DNA of 24,635 bases from JADJNW01 sp033761835 (GTDB lineage Bacteria > Bacteroidota > Bacteroidia > Chitinophagales > Saprospiraceae). The notes below the pieces were generated by a model that worked only from the letters and a program-made list of their open reading frames with translations, made no database searches and was not told the DNA's origin. The translations under genes were made by a program, and so were the position numbers. Positions 22,396 to 24,635 of this stretch are shown one piece after another (within the stretch, counting starts at the first letter, position 1; each line of letters opens with the position of its first letter). The stretch lies in assembly GCA_033761835.1 (NCBI GenBank), contig JANRME010000348.1, positions 1-24,635 on the forward strand, given 5' to 3'.

Positions 22396-24635
22396 TTAGA
22401 ATTTAAAACTCAAATTAAAGCCGATACCGCGAACCGATGGAATCGCCAGGGATTCAATATTAGGGGTAATAATTCCGCCGGAAAGCGTTGCCGTCTCTGG
22501 GTCAATATGTTGCACTTTATCATTCAGAATCAACAAGTTTCTGCCTACGACCGACACCGAAGCATTGCGAATACGTACTTTCCCAAGCAACACATTTGGC
22601 AGATTGTAAGTCAGGCGCACTTCGCGCAATTTGATATAGGTCGCGTCAAAGACCATTGCCTCATCAATTGGGCGGCTCAAGGTATAAGAATTGTACCACT
22701 CGCGGGCGCTAACTTCCGTCGTGTTTTCAGTAAAACTGCCATCGTCCATTTGCATCACACCTTTGCCAACGATGCCGTTGCCTTCGACTGCAAGATCGTA
22801 GCCATCGGCGCGACCAGTAAGCGTTTCGGTGAGTACGCCTTTGGCTAAACCCAATGCTTGCGTACGCGAATACAGCGAGCCGCCGAATCGAATATCAAAT
22901 AAAACATACAAGCTAAAACCTTTAAACGTAAGGGTAGAATGTAATCCTGCCATCCAGTCTGGATTGTAATTCCCCAGCAAAATCGATTCGTTTGTCGGAA
23001 TTGGCTTCCCTTCTGAATCATATACAATTTGCCCAACGAATGCACCGGTAGAATCGTAAAACGGACTGCTTGAATCGCTGCTTACGCGTTGATAACCAGT
23101 GCCATAAAAATTGCCCAAACGCTCGCCGGGGCGGGCTTCAACAGTGATATAACGGTCCGCCAAAACAAAACTATTTGCGGAAGAATCCTTCGATAAACTC
23201 GTGACTTCTCCTCGCCACAGCGCGAAATTCGCGCCTAGTTGCCAACGAAAATTTTGGGTTTCAAAAGGAATCACGGTGAGCATCGCCTCTATCCCCCAGT
23301 TTTTCACAGAACCCGCATTCACTATCCTTGAAGTGTAACCCGTTGCCGTGCTTAATGGAATTGCCAGGATTTGGTCATCTGTCGTGCTTTGAAAATAGGT
23401 CGCATCCAAACCAAAGCGATTTTTGAAAAAACGAAGGTCGAAGCCGCCTTCCAACGAAGTTGTCATTTCGGGTCGAAGGTCAGATTTTGCCAAATTGGGC
23501 GACTCTGAAGAAGTGGGAATGCCCCAAACTGGCGTCTGCGCCATATAAATCGTTTGCAATTGATAAGGATCAGGATCACTGCCTGTGTGGGCATAACTAG
23601 CACGCACCTGCGCCAGTGAAAGCAGATCAGATTGGAGGTCAAAAGCATCGCTGATGACAGCGCTCAGGCTACCGGAATAAGACAAAACTCTGCGATTTTC
23701 GCGGGACAAGGCACTTAGCCAATCGCTTCGACCAGTCAAATCAAGATAAATGAATTTTTTTAGATTCAAATTTGCAAAAGCATAAGCGCTTTGGATGCGC
23801 TTTTCAGATTGGAAATTGTAGGACTCCAAAGGCAAGCGCGAATTGGATAAAGTGAAAATGCCTGGCAAGGTCAATTCTGGCGCACTTAAATCAGAAATCC
23901 TCAAATTCTGGTGCATATTGCTTACGCCAAGTCCCGCAAATACACTAAAATTGGGCGAAAATTCTTTCGTGGTATTCAGCAGCAGGTCGCCATTGAGTTC
24001 TTCAAAATTAATTTCTTCTTCCCGATAGCCGCCCCGCGAGAATAATTGAGAGCTGAAAGCCCTTTTTCGGGTGCGAAATTCACTGTTCACGTCCGTGCCA
24101 AGTCGCGTAAGCAGACTCAACCAGGGCTTGAATTGCCAGGAAAGCGAAGCATTTCCGTACAAGCGGTCTATTTTTTGGCTATTCTCGTTTTCAATTAGCG
24201 TGAAATAAGGATTGTTTTGATAATTATAATTAAAATTGAATTGATTTTGCCCACTGCGACCCATTTGCCAATAATCGCGGAGTGCCTCTACATCTATGCT
24301 TCGCGGCAAGCTACCATTAAACAAATACATCACATTTTCTGTGCCTTCGCCGAGTGCAGGGCGGTTGTAATTGTCGCCGCGCAAGTAATTGATCGTGGCG
24401 CGTGCCTTAATTTTTTCGTTCAATTCGTAGCCGCCGGTCAACGCCAATGAATTGCGCTGCAAGCCAGCATTGGGAAGCGTTCCTTTTTGATTGGCAAAGG
24501 TGTAAGACAGGCGAAAATGTCCTTTTTCGTTGCCACCCGAAACCGCAAGATTATGTGCGTGCGTCACGCCCGTTTCAAAGAAATCCTTGACATTATCAGG
24601 ATAAGCTTGCCAACGGGTTGAGTCAATCGCACCAC
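22396..24635 (-). CDS. susC: SusC/RagA-like TonB-dependent outer-membrane receptor, 5' end cut by window
   Basis: The C-terminal part (about 745 residues) of a TonB-linked beta-barrel channel that imports substrate captured by SusD. The frame is open to the right edge; residues before the internal GTG at 24567 read AYPDNVKDFFETGVTHAHNLAVSGGNEKG, the usual SusC run into the barrel, so the signal peptide, carboxypeptidase-like domain and plug lie outside. Barrel markers include YGNASLSWQFKPWLSLLTRLG, LDLTGRSDWLSALS, VRASYAHTGSD, PEMTTSLEGGFDLRFFKNRFGLDATYF, NYNPDWMAGLHSTLTFKGFSLYVLFDIRFGG, TYIKLREVRLTYNLP and ASVSVVGRNLLIL. It ends in an aromatic SLSFKF-type terminal strand (RGIGFNLSFKF) used for barrel assembly. 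It lies upstream of susD in one operon. Confidence 0.95.
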   Translation of the reverse strand, partial: GAIDSTRWQAYPDNVKDFFETGVTHAHNLAVSGGNEKGHFRLSYTFANQKGTLPNAGLQRNSLALTGGYELNEKIKARATINYLRGDNYNRPALGEGTENVMYLFNGSLPRSIDVEALRDYWQMGRSGQNQFNFNYNYQNNPYFTLIENENSQKIDRLYGNASLSWQFKPWLSLLTRLGTDVNSEFRTRKRAFSSQLFSRGGYREEEINFEELNGDLLLNTTKEFSPNFSVFAGLGVSNMHQNLRISDLSAPELTLPGIFTLSNSRLPLESYNFQSEKRIQSAYAFANLNLKKFIYLDLTGRSDWLSALSRENRRVLSYSGSLSAVISDAFDLQSDLLSLAQVRASYAHTGSDPDPYQLQTIYMAQTPVWGIPTSSESPNLAKSDLRPEMTTSLEGGFDLRFFKNRFGLDATYFQSTTDDQILAIPLSTATGYTSRIVNAGSVKNWGIEAMLTVIPFETQNFRWQLGANFALWRGEVTSLSKDSSANSFVLADRYITVEARPGERLGNFYGTGYQRVSSDSSSPFYDSTGAFVGQIVYDSEGKPIPTNESILLGNYNPDWMAGLHSTLTFKGFSLYVLFDIRFGGSLYSRTQALGLAKGVLTETLTGRADGYDLAVEGNGIVGKGVMQMDDGSFTENTTEVSAREWYNSYTLSRPIDEAMVFDATYIKLREVRLTYNLPNVLLGKVRIRNASVSVVGRNLLILNDKVQHIDPETATLSGGIITPNIESLAIPSVRGIGFNLSFKF

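Overview
The window looks like chromosomal DNA of a Bacteroidota bacterium, most likely of the Saprospiria/Lewinella-like kind. The evidence is a secreted protease with SprB repeats and a type IX secretion (T9SS) C-terminal sorting domain, a SusC/SusD outer-membrane pair, lipoboxes of the Bacteroidota kind, few recognisable Shine-Dalgarno sites, and several candidate promoters with the Bacteroidota -7 motif TAnnTTTG. The assignment below phylum level is an inference from protein style, not from a marker gene.

Layout. Positions 1-2135 hold a UvrD/PcrA helicase cut by the left edge. 2140-2636 is a small DUF2442/DUF4160 pair on the minus strand; its DUF4160 member has a frameshift near the N-terminus. 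The pair is followed at 2699-2752 by a second, diverged copy of the uvrD 3' end. 2773-4093 holds inorganic pyrophosphatase and a GNAT acetyltransferase (minus). 4407-8801 is a 1464-residue secreted subtilisin-like protease with a long tail of adhesin-like modules. 8881-9807 is an EamA transporter, convergent with a minus-strand group: a Nudix hydrolase, a helical low-complexity protein and a zinc-ribbon membrane protein (9886-12294). 12405-13445 is a Tas-type aldo/keto reductase. 13653-16096 holds two proteins of unknown function: a helical-repeat protein typical of Bacteroidota, and a protein resembling the N-terminal domain of Bacteroidota McrB-like ATPases but without an ATPase. 16207-19759 holds a DUF418 membrane protein, dihydrofolate reductase and an amidohydrolase lipoprotein of the N-acyl-D-amino-acid deacylase family. 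19767-20549 is a periplasmic GDPD/PI-PLC-like phosphodiesterase (minus). 20827-24635 is susD-like followed upstream by susC-like (minus), the latter cut by the right edge.

Most of the window is ordinary housekeeping and envelope content. Two places stand out. The first is the intergenic block 20591-20781, with nine copies of a 21-22 bp unit centred on the palindrome TAAAATTTTA, almost perfectly phased at two helical turns. The second is the duplicated uvrD 3' end that brackets the DUF2442/DUF4160 cassette and suggests it was acquired at the end of uvrD. No RNA gene, CRISPR array, transposase or integrase was seen.

Functionally, the right half (SusCD, secreted phosphodiesterase, lipoprotein amidohydrolase) fits uptake and periplasmic processing of an organic substrate, but nothing in the sequence identifies that substrate.
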